A stretch of 64,000 nucleotides of DNA, taken from contig JAIXQK010000133.1 of assembly GCA_027485795.1 (NCBI GenBank), positions 1 through 64,000 of the forward strand, written 5' to 3'. Shown here one piece after another: positions 1-8,132 of this stretch. The DNA comes from Oxalobacteraceae bacterium (lineage in GTDB: Bacteria > Pseudomonadota > Gammaproteobacteria > Burkholderiales > Burkholderiaceae_D). The position numbers and the translations under genes were made by a program. The number at the start of each line of letters is the position of its first letter. Positions within the stretch are counted from its first letter, which is position 1. The notes beneath the pieces are model-generated. The model worked only from the letters and a program-made list of their open reading frames with translations, was not told where the DNA came from and did not search any database.

Positions 1-590
1 CTATCCCGGCGCATCAAGGTGAAGGCGCCGCGCATGTTACCGCGTCGTTGCGCCAATGGTAGCGAGGACTGCGGTTCCGTATTGCGCACTCGAACACACA
101 ACTCGGTCGCCAGTGGCAGCTGCCACACACGTGCGATGGGCTTGGCAATTTCGTGCGCCTGATTAAAACCTCGTTCTGCCATACGCTCCGTTGAGAGCGG
201 CACGGCCATGATCAAGCTGGCGCTTGCGACAGCCTCGCTTGGAACAACGTTCATCAAGAGGTCTGCGAAGGCAGCAGCCAGCGGGAGCTGAGCGCCAAAT
301 TTCAAGGCTTGCACCAAGGCGTCGGTGGGCGCTGCATAGTCGGTGGCGGCAAAGCTCGCGTCAAACGAGGGCGGGTGCGCGGTGCAGGCGCCGCAGTCGG
401 GGTGTGCAGCATGAAGCGCGATTGCACAGCGGCGACAGCGTGCGACCGAATTCGCCGTATAACGGGTGCGACACCCTGAGCACAGCAAGCCTGCGTGATG
501 CTTGCCACACAGCGCGCAGCTGCTACCTAGCAGATGGGTGGCGAGGGTCTTGAACGCTTTAAAGGTAGATCCCACTGTGAAGAAATTCAT
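1..590 (-). CDS. comF: ComF family protein (3' end beyond window)
   Basis: The first 196 codons are visible; the C-terminus lies beyond base 1. The N-terminal third carries four CxxC pairs (CALC near residue 25, CSGC near 37, CRRC near 53, then CGAC), the double zinc ribbon of ComF proteins. A phosphoribosyltransferase-like region follows, with the ComF hallmark ERGFNQA. ComF is a cytoplasmic protein needed for DNA uptake in competent bacteria; its biochemical role is unsettled. It is divergent from bioC, a pairing often seen in betaproteobacteria. The start is the ATG at 590; no strong ribosome binding site is visible. Confidence 0.85.
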   Translation of the reverse strand, partial: MNFFTVGSTFKAFKTLATHLLGSSCALCGKHHAGLLCSGCRTRYTANSVARCRRCAIALHAAHPDCGACTAHPPSFDASFAATDYAAPTDALVQALKFGAQLPLAAAFADLLMNVVPSEAVASASLIMAVPLSTERMAERGFNQAHEIAKPIARVWQLPLATELCVRVRNTEPQSSLPLAQRRGNMRGAFTLMRRD

Positions 591-661
591 CGCAATGTGC
601 TGGGGTACACTGCGGCGCATTGTGTTGATGTTTGCCGCCTTCTACGATCTTCATGAGTTCA

Positions 662-1591
662 ATGCATGACGCCCCCAAGCGCGACGCACACAGCGCGCCG
701 ATTTCTGTGGCGACGGTGCGTCAGCGTTTTGCACAGCCGCAGCGTTGTGAACCGTCACAATTTTTAAGGCGCGAGATTTCTGCGCGCATGCAGGAGCGGC
801 TTGCGCTCATCAAGATCAAGCCAGCGCGCTTGCTCGATGCAGGTTGTGGCGAGGGTCGCGACCTGCTGGCGTTGCAGCAAACTTTTCCTGAGGCGACCTT
901 GTTAGGTGTGGATGCAGCGCAGCCAATGCTCAATGCTGCGCGCGCGGCAAGCGCTGCTTCGCGTTCTGCGCTGCAGACGTTTATTGCGAGGCTACTGGGG
1001 GGGCATAGCCTTCACTCATCTGCTGCCATGCTCGCCTGCGGAGACTTTGCCCGTTTGCCCATGCCCAGCGGCAGTGTTGATATGTTGTGGTCCAACCTAG
1101 CCCTGCACTGGCACCCGCAGCCACATGCCGTGATCGCAGAATGGGCGCGGGTGCTACGCAGCGATGGCTTGCTGATGTTCAGTTGCTTTGGCCCCGACAC
1201 GTTTGCCGAGTTGCGCGAGGTGTTTGATGCACTGCAGATGCCATCGCGGGTGTTGCCATTCGTCGACTTGCACGACTACGGTGACATGCTGCAAGACGCC
1301 GGCATGGCTACGCCGGTGATGGATATGGAAAAAATCACGCTGACATACGCCAGCACAGAGGCATTGTTGGCCGATGTGCGGGCCATGGGCGGCAATCCTT
1401 TGAATGAGCGACCGCGAGGCCTGCAGGGCCGCCAGCGCTGGCAGCAAGTGCTGAATGCGCTGGATCAGCGACGTGATAGCGATGGCCGAATCAGGCTGAC
1501 GGTCGAGGTGATTTACGGTCACGCGTTTCGCCCCACCCCCAAGCGTAACCAGCCGGGTGAGCACATCATTCGTTTCGAGCCGAGGCGCTGA
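662..1591 (+). CDS. bioC: Malonyl-ACP O-methyltransferase BioC
   Basis: A class I SAM-dependent methyltransferase. The glycine-rich SAM motif LLDAGCGEGRD lies near residue 46, and the middle has the BioC-type stretch SNLALHWHPQP followed by SCFGPDTFAELR. BioC methylates malonyl-ACP so that the fatty acid machinery can build the pimeloyl chain of biotin. It is cytoplasmic. No other biotin gene is adjacent. The start is uncertain: ATG 662 is used here, but ATG 653 and TTG 632 are in frame and none has a clear Shine-Dalgarno. A generic SAM methyltransferase is the alternative, though the comF neighbour supports bioC. Confidence 0.8.
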   Translation: MHDAPKRDAHSAPISVATVRQRFAQPQRCEPSQFLRREISARMQERLALIKIKPARLLDAGCGEGRDLLALQQTFPEATLLGVDAAQPMLNAARAASAASRSALQTFIARLLGGHSLHSSAAMLACGDFARLPMPSGSVDMLWSNLALHWHPQPHAVIAEWARVLRSDGLLMFSCFGPDTFAELREVFDALQMPSRVLPFVDLHDYGDMLQDAGMATPVMDMEKITLTYASTEALLADVRAMGGNPLNERPRGLQGRQRWQQVLNALDQRRDSDGRIRLTVEVIYGHAFRPTPKRNQPGEHIIRFEPRR

Positions 1592-1603
1592 AACGGAACA
1601 AAA

Positions 1604-1626
1604 TCAGCCGGGTTGAGACTGGCTGA
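1604..1626 (+). terminator. Weak hairpin after bioC
   Basis: TCAGCC (1604-1609) and GGCTGA (1621-1626) form a 6-bp stem 12 bases after the bioC stop. An A/T-rich run follows, but not a clean T-tract, so this is only a possible terminator. Confidence 0.3.
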
Positions 1627-1691
1627 AATTATCAAATGAATAATGGTTTGTGATCATCTTGCCGTCATCCGCAAAACCGCCGAGTACCAAG

Positions 1692-1703
1692 TGAAATATT
1701 TCA
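1692..1703. promoter_or_regulatory. 12-bp perfect palindrome upstream of the oxidase operon
   Basis: TGAAATATTTCA is a perfect palindrome in the roughly 290-bp region before the cytochrome c gene. A -10-like TATAGT lies downstream at 1734-1739, without a well-spaced -35. The palindrome could be an operator for the oxidase operon; the regulator is unknown and the site is not recognised. Confidence 0.3.
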
Positions 1704-1881
1704 AACTTGATATCGTCGCTGCACAGATATTGCTATAGTTTTCACTTGGCGGCCATTATCGATTGCACTTATACTCGCGCTCGGTTTCCGGGGCGGGTGA
1801 ACGATATACGGCTTGTTTCGGAGAGCTTTTGCCTGACAAATAACGATATTTCACGCAGCGGCGCTGCTTTGTGGTCATCTC

Positions 1882-2544
1882 ATGAATCAAATGTCTCTGA
1901 AACTTTTTGCTTTTCTGTCGTCCTTGATTTTCATCTCTGCAGCAGCGCAAGCCGAGGGCTTGACGGGTGACGCAGCGGCTGGCCAGAAGAAGAATGCAAC
2001 TTGCATCGGCTGCCACGGCATCATTGGTTATCAGGCCAGCTTCCCAGAGGTCTACAAGGTCCCCAAGATTTCGCAGCAAAACGCCAAGTACATCGAAGCA
2101 GCGTTGAAAGCGTACAAGTCTGGCGAGCGTCGTCACCCCACCATGCGCAGCGTTGCAAAGAGCCTCACCGATCAAGATATTGCTGATCTTGCCGCCTACT
2201 ATGAGCAGCACGGCAATAAAGTGGCCGTTGCTGAACAGGCAGTCGAGCCGCCAAAAGTAGTGGCTGATTTGCTGACCAAGGGCGGCTGCGCTGGCTGCCA
2301 CGGCGCGAACTTCAACAAGCCGATGGACCCAAGCTATCCCAAGCTGGCTGGACAGCACCGCGACTATCTCTACATCGCACTGAAGTCGTACCAGGAGCAG
2401 GGCCACAGCACCTGGGGTAGAGCTAACGCCATCATGTCGGGCATGGCAAAACCGTACACCCGAGCAGAGTTGAAGAAAATCGCCGATTATCTGGGCAGCT
2501 TGCCGGGCGAACTGCAGGCAGTGCCGCAATCAAAATTCCGCTGA
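1882..2544 (+). CDS. Di-heme cytochrome c (c4 / c553 type)
   Basis: Residues 1-25 form a signal peptide ending AAAQA, so the protein is periplasmic. Two heme c sites, CIGCH near residue 41 and CAGCH near 137, sit in two similar halves. Each half has a downstream Met candidate (HPTMRS and SGMAKP) for the distal ligand. At 220 residues it matches cytochrome c4-type proteins, which shuttle electrons between the bc1 complex and terminal oxidases. It lies 44 bp upstream of coxB, so it is probably the direct electron donor to this oxidase and is transcribed with it. That role is inferred from position. Confidence 0.85.
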   Translation: MNQMSLKLFAFLSSLIFISAAAQAEGLTGDAAAGQKKNATCIGCHGIIGYQASFPEVYKVPKISQQNAKYIEAALKAYKSGERRHPTMRSVAKSLTDQDIADLAAYYEQHGNKVAVAEQAVEPPKVVADLLTKGGCAGCHGANFNKPMDPSYPKLAGQHRDYLYIALKSYQEQGHSTWGRANAIMSGMAKPYTRAELKKIADYLGSLPGELQAVPQSKFR

Positions 2545-2588
2545 AATAATTCAGCGTTAACTATTACCCAAATTACAGCGAACTGATC

Positions 2589-3470
2589 ATGTTTGAGACA
2601 CTCGAAAAAAAGCTTGCCACCGCGACGGTGGGCGCGCTGTGCTGGTGGTCTGGCATCGCCAGTGCGGTCAATGATCTGCCCGGCGGTCCGGCTGTTCACC
2701 AATTGAATTTGCCACCCGCAGTGACCAAAATCGCCGAAGAGCAGCACTCGCTGCACTGGATGATGATGATCATCTGCTTGGGTATTTTTGTGGCCGTGTT
2801 TGGCGTGATGTTTTATTCGATTTTTAAGCACCGCAAATCGGTGGGCCATCAGCCAGCGACTTTCCACGAATCGATCAAAGTGGAATTGGCGTGGACGATT
2901 GTGCCGTTCATCATCGTGATCGTGATGGCGATCCCAGCTACCCGTACCGTGGTAGCCCAAAAGGACACTTCCAACGCAGATGTCACCATCAAGGCGACCG
3001 GCTATCAGTGGCGTTGGGGCTACGAGTATCTGACCGGTGAGGGCAATGGCATTAATTACGTTTCCTCCCTCGACAATGAGCACCGCCTGATTTCCGATAG
3101 TGGCGCGAAAGGCGTTGCACTCGATGACTACCTGCTGAAAGTCGATCACCCACTGGTGGTGCCGGTGAATAAAAAGGTGCGCGTTATCGTCACCGGTGGT
3201 GATGTGATTCATGCTTTCGCTGTGCCGGCTTTCGGTATCAAGCAGGATGCGATCCCTGGTTTTGTTCGTGACACCTGGTTCCGCGCGGAGAAGACTGGCG
3301 ATTTCTACGGTCAGTGCCAAGAGCTGTGCGGAAAAGAGCACGCTTACATGCCGATCCACGTCAAAGTGCTGAGCCAAGAGGATTACACCGCTTGGGTCAA
3401 GAGCAAGCAAGAAACTAAGACCGCAGCGGTGTCGGCAGCAGAGCCGGCAGCGGCCAAGTCGACAAACTAA
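2589..3470 (+). CDS. coxB: Cytochrome c oxidase subunit II
   Basis: Two transmembrane helices (about residues 57-80 and 95-116) precede a periplasmic cupredoxin domain. The CuA centre is complete: the histidine of VIHAFAVP, then CQELCGKEHAYM near residue 242, giving Cys, Glu, Cys, His and Met ligands. CuA accepts electrons from cytochrome c and passes them to subunit I. The protein ends shortly after this motif, so it lacks the C-terminal cytochrome c domain found in caa3 enzymes; the separate cytochrome c encoded upstream may serve instead. The tail is rich in Ala and Lys. An N-terminal hydrophobic segment suggests a signal sequence. Confidence 0.97.
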   Translation: MFETLEKKLATATVGALCWWSGIASAVNDLPGGPAVHQLNLPPAVTKIAEEQHSLHWMMMIICLGIFVAVFGVMFYSIFKHRKSVGHQPATFHESIKVELAWTIVPFIIVIVMAIPATRTVVAQKDTSNADVTIKATGYQWRWGYEYLTGEGNGINYVSSLDNEHRLISDSGAKGVALDDYLLKVDHPLVVPVNKKVRVIVTGGDVIHAFAVPAFGIKQDAIPGFVRDTWFRAEKTGDFYGQCQELCGKEHAYMPIHVKVLSQEDYTAWVKSKQETKTAAVSAAEPAAAKSTN

Positions 3471-3502
3471 ATTTTCAAATACAAGACTGATTGGGAGCAG
3501 AC

Positions 3503-5134
3503 ATGAGCGCTGTGATTGACAACGGTGGCCACGTAGGGGCACATGACCATGATGATCACCACCACGCGCCAACGGGCTGGCGTCGTTGGGTTTTCGCCAC
3601 CAACCACAAAGATATCGGTACGCTTTACCTGATCTTTGCTTTCACCAACTTGTTGGTGGGTGGTGTGCTGGCCTTGTTGATCCGTGCCGAGCTTTTCCAG
3701 CCTGGTCTGCAAATTGTGAACCCGGAGCTGTTCAACCAGTTCACCACCATGCACGGCTTGATCATGGTGTTCGGCGCGATCATGCCGGCCTTTGTTGGCT
3801 TTGCTAACTGGATGGTGCCGCTGCAGATCGGCGCGTCTGACATGGCGTTCGCGCGCATGAACAACTTCAGCTTCTGGCTGACGATTCCTGCTGCTGCACT
3901 GCTGCTGATGTCGTTCTTCATGCCGGGCGGCGCGCCTGCTACTGGCTGGACGATTTATGCACCGCTGACTATGCAAATGGGCCCATCGATGGATGCAGCG
4001 ATTTTCGCGCTGCACCTGCTGGGCGCCTCGTCGATCATGGGCTCGATCAACATCGTGGTCACCATTCTCAACATGCGTGCTCCTGGTATGACGCTGATGA
4101 AGATGCCGATGTTCGTCTGGACGTGGCTGATCACAGCTTACCTGCTGATCGCTGTTATGCCTGTGCTGGCTGGTGCGATCACTATGACGCTGACCGACCG
4201 TCACTTCGGTACCACCTTCTTCAATCCTGCTGGTGGCGGTGACCCGGTGATGTTCCAGCACATCTTCTGGTTCTTCGGACACCCTGAGGTGTACATCATG
4301 ATTTTGCCGGCGTTCGGCATCATCAGCCAGGTTGTGCCAGCATTCTCGCGCAAGAAGTTGTTTGGCTACGCGTCGATGGTGTACGCAACCTCCTCGATCG
4401 CGATTCTGTCGTTCATCGTGTGGGCGCACCACATGTACACCACCGGTATGCCGGTGACGGGTCAGCTTTTCTTCATGTACGCCACCATGCTGATCTCGGT
4501 GCCGACGGGCGTGAAAGTCTTCAACTGGCTCGCAACGATGTGGAAAGGCGCGATGACTTTTGAAACCCCAATGCTATTTGCAGTGGGTTTCATCTTCGTG
4601 TTCACCATGGGTGGATTCACCGGCCTGATTCTGTCGGTCGCACCGATTGATATCCAGCTGCAAGATGGTTACTACGTGGTGGCGCACTTCCACTACGTGC
4701 TGGTAGCAGGTTCGCTGTTTGCGATGTTCTCCGGCTTCTACTATTGGGCGCCGAAGTGGACCGGCGTGATGTACAACGAAGCGCGTGGCCGTCTGCACTT
4801 CTGGTGGACCATCATCTCGTTCAACGTCACCTTCTTCCCGATGCACTTCCTGGGTCTGGCAGGTATGCCGCGTCGTTACGCCGACTACCCGATGCAGCTG
4901 GCGGATTTCAACGCACTGGCTTCCGTTGGCGCATTTGCCTTCGGTTTGGCGCAGGTCTACTTCCTGGTTGCCATCGTGATCCCGGGTATGCGCGGTCAAG
5001 GTGAAAAGGCGCCGCAGCGTCCTTGGGAAGGCGCCGAAGGTCTGGAGTGGGAAGTTCCCTCGCCAGCACCTTTCCATACCTATGAAACACCGCCAAAGTT
5101 GAACGCAGACGCGACTCGCGTCGTTCACGGCTGA
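3503..5134 (+). CDS. coxA: Cytochrome c oxidase subunit I (aa3 type)
   Basis: The catalytic, polytopic subunit, 543 residues. Visible signatures are MHGLIMVF (heme a ligand region), GHPEVYIMILP (CuB histidine with the His-Tyr pair and the proton-channel Glu of A-type oxidases), WAHHMYTTG (CuB histidines) and VVAHFHYVLVAG (ligands of heme a3 and heme a). It reduces oxygen to water and pumps protons across the inner membrane. The start is ATG 3503, preceded by GGGAG at a good distance; an in-frame TTG lies 12 bases upstream. The N-terminus is His/Asp-rich (HDHDDHHH), possibly metal-binding but commonly variable. Confidence 0.98.
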   Translation: MSAVIDNGGHVGAHDHDDHHHAPTGWRRWVFATNHKDIGTLYLIFAFTNLLVGGVLALLIRAELFQPGLQIVNPELFNQFTTMHGLIMVFGAIMPAFVGFANWMVPLQIGASDMAFARMNNFSFWLTIPAAALLLMSFFMPGGAPATGWTIYAPLTMQMGPSMDAAIFALHLLGASSIMGSINIVVTILNMRAPGMTLMKMPMFVWTWLITAYLLIAVMPVLAGAITMTLTDRHFGTTFFNPAGGGDPVMFQHIFWFFGHPEVYIMILPAFGIISQVVPAFSRKKLFGYASMVYATSSIAILSFIVWAHHMYTTGMPVTGQLFFMYATMLISVPTGVKVFNWLATMWKGAMTFETPMLFAVGFIFVFTMGGFTGLILSVAPIDIQLQDGYYVVAHFHYVLVAGSLFAMFSGFYYWAPKWTGVMYNEARGRLHFWWTIISFNVTFFPMHFLGLAGMPRRYADYPMQLADFNALASVGAFAFGLAQVYFLVAIVIPGMRGQGEKAPQRPWEGAEGLEWEVPSPAPFHTYETPPKLNADATRVVHG

Positions 5135-5148
5135 TTCAACAAGAGCCC

Positions 5149-5262
5149 ATGTCCTCGGAGAAGAAGCGCGGGAACCTACGGCTGGCGATCATCCTCGCCA
5201 GCGTCGCGCTCGCCTTCTTCATGGGGATAGTCGCCAAGATGCTGCTGTTGGGACGGCCATGA
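5149..5262 (+). CDS. Cytochrome oxidase small assembly protein (37 aa)
   Basis: A 37-residue protein beginning MSSEKKRG, with one transmembrane helix (about residues 12-33) and a short positively charged N-terminus, predicting a cytoplasmic N-terminus. It lies 14 bases after coxA, and its stop overlaps the ctaG start in ATGA. Betaproteobacterial oxidase operons carry small single-TM proteins at this place, annotated as small assembly proteins. The precise role is unknown; stabilising or delivering CtaG or subunit I is inferred from position. It is easy to miss because of its size. Confidence 0.75.
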   Translation: MSSEKKRGNLRLAIILASVALAFFMGIVAKMLLLGRP

Positions 5263-5876
5263 ATTCGGCCTACTCGCTCAACTACCGCTTGATGGGTAAG
5301 CTGTTGATCGTCGCAGCGGGCATGTTTGCTTTCGGCTACATGCTGGCGCCTATCTACAAAGCGATTTGCAATTGGACAGGTATCAATGTGCTGGCGCTGG
5401 GCGAGCGAGAAGCTGCTGGTTCCATGAATGCACGTGCCACGGCAAAAAATACCCAGGTGGATTACTCGCGTACCGTCATGGTCGAGTTCGACACCAACGC
5501 GCGTGGCGCGTGGAAGTTCCGTCCCGAGATTCGCAATGTCCAGCTTCACCCCGGTGAGCTGACGACGGTGATGTTCGAAATCGAAAACCAGCAGCCGCGA
5601 ACTGTCAAAGTCCAAGCGATACCGAGCTATGCGCCCGGGCAAGCAGCGGCTTACTTCAACAAGCTGGAGTGTTTCTGCTTTACCGAGCATACCTTGGCTG
5701 CTGGTGAAGTGCGTCGCTGGCCTGTGGTGTTTTACATCTCGCCAAAAGCACCGCGTGATTTGGGCACGGTGACTTTGTCGTATACATTCTTTGAAGTTGG
5801 TGGTGCTGTACCGAAGCCAGTATCGGCTGCAATAAAGCCTGCCGTTAGTTCGGTTCAGGCCGTGGCCGGCGTATGA
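5259..5876 (+). CDS. ctaG: Cytochrome c oxidase assembly protein CtaG/Cox11
   Basis: A membrane-anchored copper chaperone, 205 residues: one N-terminal helix (about 11-30) and a periplasmic immunoglobulin-like domain. The copper-binding motif ECFCFTEHTL near residue 132 is intact. Cox11 inserts copper to form the CuB centre of subunit I. The start overlaps the preceding small gene by four bases and its stop overlaps the following DUF2970 gene by four, so the three are translationally coupled. Confidence 0.95.
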   Translation: MNSAYSLNYRLMGKLLIVAAGMFAFGYMLAPIYKAICNWTGINVLALGEREAAGSMNARATAKNTQVDYSRTVMVEFDTNARGAWKFRPEIRNVQLHPGELTTVMFEIENQQPRTVKVQAIPSYAPGQAAAYFNKLECFCFTEHTLAAGEVRRWPVVFYISPKAPRDLGTVTLSYTFFEVGGAVPKPVSAAIKPAVSSVQAVAGV

Positions 5877-6082
5877 GTGCGGAGGGTGATAGCGGATCAA
5901 CCGTAAGCAACTTTCTGCGTAGTTTCAAGGTGGTAGCGTGGTCGTTCATCGGCATCCGGAAGCAAAGTGAGTTCCACACGGATGGGAACTCGGTGAAGCC
6001 GGTGCATGTGATTGTGGTCGGTTTGTTGTTGGCATTACTTTTTGTTCTTGGATTGATTACGGTAATCAATCTGGTGGTTTAA
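5873..6082 (+). CDS. DUF2970 family small membrane protein
   Basis: 69 residues. A soluble N-terminal half contains the family-like stretch AWSFIGIRK, and one C-terminal transmembrane helix spans about residues 43-67. The ATG overlaps the ctaG stop. Members of this uncharacterised family sit between cox11 and coxC in many betaproteobacteria, so an oxidase assembly or stability role is likely but unproved. Confidence 0.85.
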   Translation: MSAEGDSGSTVSNFLRSFKVVAWSFIGIRKQSEFHTDGNSVKPVHVIVVGLLLALLFVLGLITVINLVV

Positions 6083-6101
6083 GTTAAGTCAGGAGAAAAA
6101 C

Positions 6102-6986
6102 ATGAGTGCGAACACGCACGATTCCCACGGTCATTATTTCGTTCCCGGGCCTTCACGGCATCCGGCGATGGCCTCTCTGGGGTTGTTCTTTGTGATGTTT
6201 GGTGCCGTACAGTGGGTGAACGACAGCTCATGGGGTAAATACTCGGTACTGCTCGGCTTTGTGATTTTCCTCGTGGTGTTGGCACAGTGGTTCACCGACG
6301 CGATTTCTGAGAGCGAAGGCGGTCAGTACGCGATGAATGTGGATCGCTCTTTCCGCTGGAGCATGAGCTGGTTTATTTTCTCGGAAGTCATGTTCTTCAG
6401 CGCTTTCTTTGGCGCGTTGTGGTGGGCACGTGTGCACTCCATCCCAGGTCTTGGATCTGGCGACACCATGGGCGTGCTGTGGCCTGACTTCAAAGCGGCG
6501 TGGCCAAGCGTCGTGCCGGGTGCGACAACCTCGCCGGCGGGCACTATCGAAAAATTCGAGATCATGTCGCCGCTGGGTCTGCCAACCATCAACACCGCGT
6601 TGCTGCTGGCGTCGAGCGTGACCGTGACGATCGCGCACCACGCAGTGCGTGCTGGTGAGCGTGGCAAGGCAATCGCTTACATGTGGGCGTCGGTCGCGTT
6701 GGGCGTGATCTTCCTGTTCTGCCAGGGTTATGAGTACTACCATGCTTACTCTGATCTGAACCTGAAGCTGTCGTCGGGCATCTATGGCTCGACCTTCTTC
6801 ATGCTGACCGGTTTCCATGGTTTCCACGTATTCCTTGGCACGCTGATGCTGCTCTTCATCACACTGCGCTTGCAGCGTGGCCATTTCACTGCAGATCGCC
6901 ACTTTGGTTTTGAAGGTGCATCGTGGTATTGGCACTTCGTTGATGTGGTCTGGCTCTGCTTGTACGTGCTGGTGTACTGGCTCTAA
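6102..6986 (+). CDS. coxC: Cytochrome c oxidase subunit III
   Basis: 294 residues with about seven transmembrane helices. Family features include FSEVMFFSAFFGALWW in the second or third helix, the phrase FFMLTGFHGFHVFLG, and the C-terminal WYWHFVDVVWL. Subunit III stabilises the subunit I proton pathway and completes the core enzyme in the inner membrane. It is the last gene before a strong terminator at 7004-7027. A GGAG-type ribosome binding site precedes the ATG. Confidence 0.97.
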   Translation: MSANTHDSHGHYFVPGPSRHPAMASLGLFFVMFGAVQWVNDSSWGKYSVLLGFVIFLVVLAQWFTDAISESEGGQYAMNVDRSFRWSMSWFIFSEVMFFSAFFGALWWARVHSIPGLGSGDTMGVLWPDFKAAWPSVVPGATTSPAGTIEKFEIMSPLGLPTINTALLLASSVTVTIAHHAVRAGERGKAIAYMWASVALGVIFLFCQGYEYYHAYSDLNLKLSSGIYGSTFFMLTGFHGFHVFLGTLMLLFITLRLQRGHFTADRHFGFEGASWYWHFVDVVWLCLYVLVYWL

Positions 6987-7003
6987 GCAGAGGCAAATAA
7001 ACA

Positions 7004-7027
7004 AAGGGCCGTCATGTGACGGCCCTT
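7004..7027 (+). terminator. Rho-independent terminator of the cox operon
   Basis: AAGGGCCGTCA and TGACGGCCCTT form a perfect 11-bp stem 17 bases after the coxC stop, followed by TTGTTGTTT. It closes the cytochrome c-coxB-coxA-ctaG-coxC unit. Confidence 0.85.
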
Positions 7028-7089
7028 GTTGTTTGTACAGCTGTGATCGGCGCAGATGGGCGAGTTACTCAATACCCGCCGCAGAGAAC

Positions 7090-7305
7090 TTATTGCGCAG
7101 GGAATCGGCCGGTTGGGGTGATATACCCAAGCGACCAAAGAATCATGATGCCGGCGAATAGCGCAACCGATAAGCCAATCCGAATGGTGAGCGCGTAAGC
7201 CATGTTCCGGCTGCGCTCGGCGCCTCCCTGCTTCAGCATGAAATAGCCCGCCATCACCAAGCTGGCGACGATGGCGACAAACACGAGAGAGATTAAGATT
7301 TTCAT
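7090..7305 (-). CDS. Twin transmembrane protein (DUF2909 type)
   Basis: 71 residues with two hydrophobic helices (about 3-24 and 39-61) joined by a charged loop GGAERSRN, and a C-terminal ITPTGRFPAQ. Proteins of this size and shape occur next to oxidase genes in betaproteobacteria. It runs against its neighbours, starting at 7305 and divergent from the SURF1 gene. The function is unknown; an inner-membrane accessory of the oxidase is inferred from position. Confidence 0.8.
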   Translation of the reverse strand: MKILISLVFVAIVASLVMAGYFMLKQGGAERSRNMAYALTIRIGLSVALFAGIMILWSLGYITPTGRFPAQ

Positions 7306-7378
7306 GGCAGAAGTGGACAAGTCCGAGAACGGGACGCAGACAATAGAACACCACGATAACAGATTCGCGCAGAGCGCG

Positions 7379-8116
7379 ATGTTCAGCCGCCAATGGTGGC
7401 TTCTGCTGTTACTGACGGTCTTGTTTGTTGGCGTGACCACTAGCTTGGGCTTTTGGCAACTCGGCCGTGCACATCTGCGCGAGCAGATCGAAGCCGAGCA
7501 GACGCAAAACGCCGCACTGCCCGCCTTGAACAATGCGCAGCTCGACAAGCTTGCGCCAGACAGTCAGCTGCTCTACCGCAGTCTGGTGCTTGAGGGAGCT
7601 TGGTTGCCACAGTGGTCGGTGTTTCTGAATCGACCCATGCAGGGGCAAGCGGGGTTCTGGGTCATGACACCGTTGCGACTCGAGAGCGGCACTGTGGTAC
7701 TGGTCCAGCGTGGCTGGGCGCCGCGTGACCCAGTATTGCCAAACAAACCTCCCGCAATCAAAAACGCACCTGACACGCTTCAAGTGGGTGGGCAGTGGAT
7801 AGCACCGCCGTCACGGCTGATGGAGCTGGATAGCGCCGCAAACTCAGCCGATACGTCTTTTTCTCAAGTGCGGCAAAATCTCGATCTTGCCCAGTATGAG
7901 CATGAGACCGGTTTGAAGATCAGGGCGGTGATGCGACAAAACAGCGCGGCTGCCGATGGTCTGTCGAGAGACTGGCCGAACCTGGCATCGCGAGCGCAAA
8001 CCAACCGTGGCTATGCGTTTCAATGGTTCGCCATGGCGGTTGTGGGTTTACTGTTGTTCTTGTGGTTCCAGGTGTTTCGCAAGCGTCGTATCGTTACTCC
8101 ATCCGCTTCTTCATGA
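7379..8116 (+). CDS. SURF1 family oxidase biogenesis protein
   Basis: An N-terminal transmembrane helix leads into the SURF1 signature LGFWQLGRAH, and a second helix lies near the C-terminus (VVGLLLFLWFQVF). The periplasmic middle contains family phrases such as VFLNRPMQGQ and VLVQRGWAPRD. Surf1 proteins bind heme a and help insert it into subunit I. Start choice: ATG 7379 gives the usual short N-terminus (245 aa); ATG 7304 and 7271 are in frame and would add 25 or 36 residues. Confidence 0.92.
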   Translation: MFSRQWWLLLLLTVLFVGVTTSLGFWQLGRAHLREQIEAEQTQNAALPALNNAQLDKLAPDSQLLYRSLVLEGAWLPQWSVFLNRPMQGQAGFWVMTPLRLESGTVVLVQRGWAPRDPVLPNKPPAIKNAPDTLQVGGQWIAPPSRLMELDSAANSADTSFSQVRQNLDLAQYEHETGLKIRAVMRQNSAAADGLSRDWPNLASRAQTNRGYAFQWFAMAVVGLLLFLWFQVFRKRRIVTPSASS

Positions 8117-8132
8117 ATAAATGCCTTGAGCA

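Noticed and set aside
2487-4432. Long open frames on the minus strand opposite coxB and coxA (361 and 321 codons)
   Set aside because: They mirror the codon bias of the strong plus-strand genes; the products are His/Arg-rich, match no family, and the plus-strand genes are certain.
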